Below are positions 63,088 through 64,000 of a DNA stretch of 64,000 nt, piece by piece. This DNA comes from Dokdonia pacifica. Lineage in GTDB: Bacteria; Bacteroidota; Bacteroidia; Flavobacteriales; Flavobacteriaceae. The position numbers and the translations under genes were made by a program. Numbering within the stretch: position 1 is the first letter of the stretch; every line of letters begins with the position of its first letter. The notes below the pieces were generated by a model. That model did not search any database and was not told the DNA's origin. It saw only the letters and a program-made list of their open reading frames with translations. Where the stretch lies: NCBI RefSeq assembly GCF_900188275.1, contig NZ_FZNY01000003.1, positions 62,001 through 126,000 of the forward strand. Reading direction: 5' to 3'.

Positions 63088-64000
63088 TACGAAATGGGTG
63101 TTATGAGTTCCAAGGTTGTCCCTTTATGATCACTATTAATAAATAGTTTAGATTTAATTATTTTGGTTCGTTCTAGGAGTGTTTTCATTCCTAAGCCAGA
63201 ATTTGACTGAATTTTTTCGGTAAATTCAAAACCTATACCGTTGTCTTTTATAACAGTTTTTATAGCATCTGTCTTTTTTGTAATTAATATAGAAACTGAT
63301 TTTGCGTTCGCATGTTTTACTATATTATTTAATATTTCTTGAATGATACGATATAAATGCAAGGCATTTTGTTTAGACAATATATCATCAATATTATCAA
63401 TCTCTGAAATGAAAAATAAATCAGTATTAGCATCTACTTCAATGATCATTGATTGTATGCTGTTAGTAATGCCAAGATGTTCGAAAGTAGTGGGATATAA
63501 ACTTTTAGATATGCCTCTTAATTCCTTCATAGTGTTTTTGGCTAAATCATTAATGTCATTATTTTTAAAGGATTTTATTTTCTTGGTAAGTAACGTAAGT
63601 TTTTGTCCAACGCTATCGTGTAAGTCTCTAGCCATTTGTGTGCGTTGCTCTTCTTGAGTTTTTATTAATTCTTGAGAAAATAATTCTTGATTATGTTTTT
63701 CTTTTCTAGAGAAATTCCTCGAATGGATTAAATAAATAATTGTAAATCCAAGAGACAGGCTTAGACCTCCAAAAATCAACCACTGATTTTTGATTTTATG
63801 TTGTTGATCTAAAACCGAGATTTCTGATTGTTGTTCTGATATTTGAAAATCCCTTTTTTCTGTTTCGTATAAGGTTTGATAAAAAAGTAGTGCTTTCGTT
63901 TTTTGTACTGAACTTACAGAATCTTTTAGAGTTACATACGTTATATAATGTTTATAAGAGTTTTTAATATCCCCTAACATTTTATATATATGAGCTAATT
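63087..64000 (-). CDS. TPR-type HisKA_3 histidine kinase (partial, cut by window end)
   Basis: The reading frame is open to the window edge (upstream codons read LAHIYK before the first internal Met), so the N-terminal TPR array lies outside. The visible part has the stalk KTKALLFYQTLYETEKRD, one transmembrane helix (GGLSLSLGFTIIYLI), the HisKA_3 phospho-acceptor in MARDLHDSVGQKL and a HATPase domain (IQEILNNIVKHANA, DNGIGFEF, SGLGMKTL). It signals to the adjacent NarL-type regulator. Its stalk is paralogous to that of the TPR-HTH protein at 60108. Confidence 0.92.
   Translation of the reverse strand, partial: LAHIYKMLGDIKNSYKHYITYVTLKDSVSSVQKTKALLFYQTLYETEKRDFQISEQQSEISVLDQQHKIKNQWLIFGGLSLSLGFTIIYLIHSRNFSRKEKHNQELFSQELIKTQEEQRTQMARDLHDSVGQKLTLLTKKIKSFKNNDINDLAKNTMKELRGISKSLYPTTFEHLGITNSIQSMIIEVDANTDLFFISEIDNIDDILSKQNALHLYRIIQEILNNIVKHANAKSVSILITKKTDAIKTVIKDNGIGFEFTEKIQSNSGLGMKTLLERTKIIKSKLFINSDHKGTTLELITPIS

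Overview
The window looks like a chromosomal segment of a marine-type flavobacterium (Bacteroidota, Flavobacteriaceae). The evidence is AT-rich DNA, Bacteroidota-style promoters (one clear TAnnTTTG -7 box), several secreted proteins with type IX secretion (T9SS) C-terminal sorting domains, a TonB receptor with DUF4249 lipoproteins, a menaquinone (men) pathway, methylmalonyl-CoA mutase in two subunits and a monomeric isocitrate dehydrogenase. No rRNA, tRNA, CRISPR array, insertion sequence or phage gene was seen. A genus-level call (Dokdonia-like) would be a guess.

Layout. 0-4 kb (minus): RluA-type pseudouridine synthase, a MarR regulator with an extra Cys cluster, DUF2024, a lipoprotein, a CxxC mini-thioredoxin, a GGCT-like protein and panB. 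The thiol-related genes share TAGGAWTCCTA palindromes. 4-14 kb: small secreted protein, lactonase-like lipoprotein, barrel protein, sdaA with GNAT and CPBP protease genes, a umuDC-like operon whose UmuD homologue has lost both catalytic residues, and dnaK followed by duplicated hairpin/terminator units. 14-24 kb: a same-strand island of secreted FG-GAP/CRTAC1 proteins and a P-domain lipoprotein. 24-33 kb: esterase, GNAT, hotdog thioesterase-menF-menD, DUF2853, S1-type RNA-binding protein, two unknowns, a C1 peptidase and menB. 33-37 kb: SGNH/MBOAT acyltransferase pair and a lipoprotein related to the one in the FG-GAP island. 37-42 kb: mutB, lipoprotein, mutA, FtsB/DivIC-like protein, udk. 42-51.7 kb: TonB receptor plus two DUF4249 lipoproteins, divergent from a LytS/LytTR two-component system and a T9SS cargo gene. 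51.8-64 kb: icd, a T9SS protein, a CSLREA/dockerin protein, a membrane TPR-HTH regulator, a NarL-type response regulator and its TPR histidine kinase, which runs off the window.

The most striking non-gene signal is a palindrome, GCTTTCGCGAAAGC, present 12 times perfectly and 4 times in 12-bp form, roughly every 4 kb, both between and inside genes. Inside genes it is read as AFAKA, FRES or LSRKR. Other strong leads are a 21-bp-spaced direct repeat upstream of both the LytTR operon and its neighbouring cargo gene, long perfect palindromes (32 bp and 28 bp) upstream of individual genes, the apparently catalytically dead UmuD, and two paralogous TPR sensors wired to different outputs. I did not find a large new defence or mobile system. 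The candidates for undescribed biology here are regulatory or repeat based.
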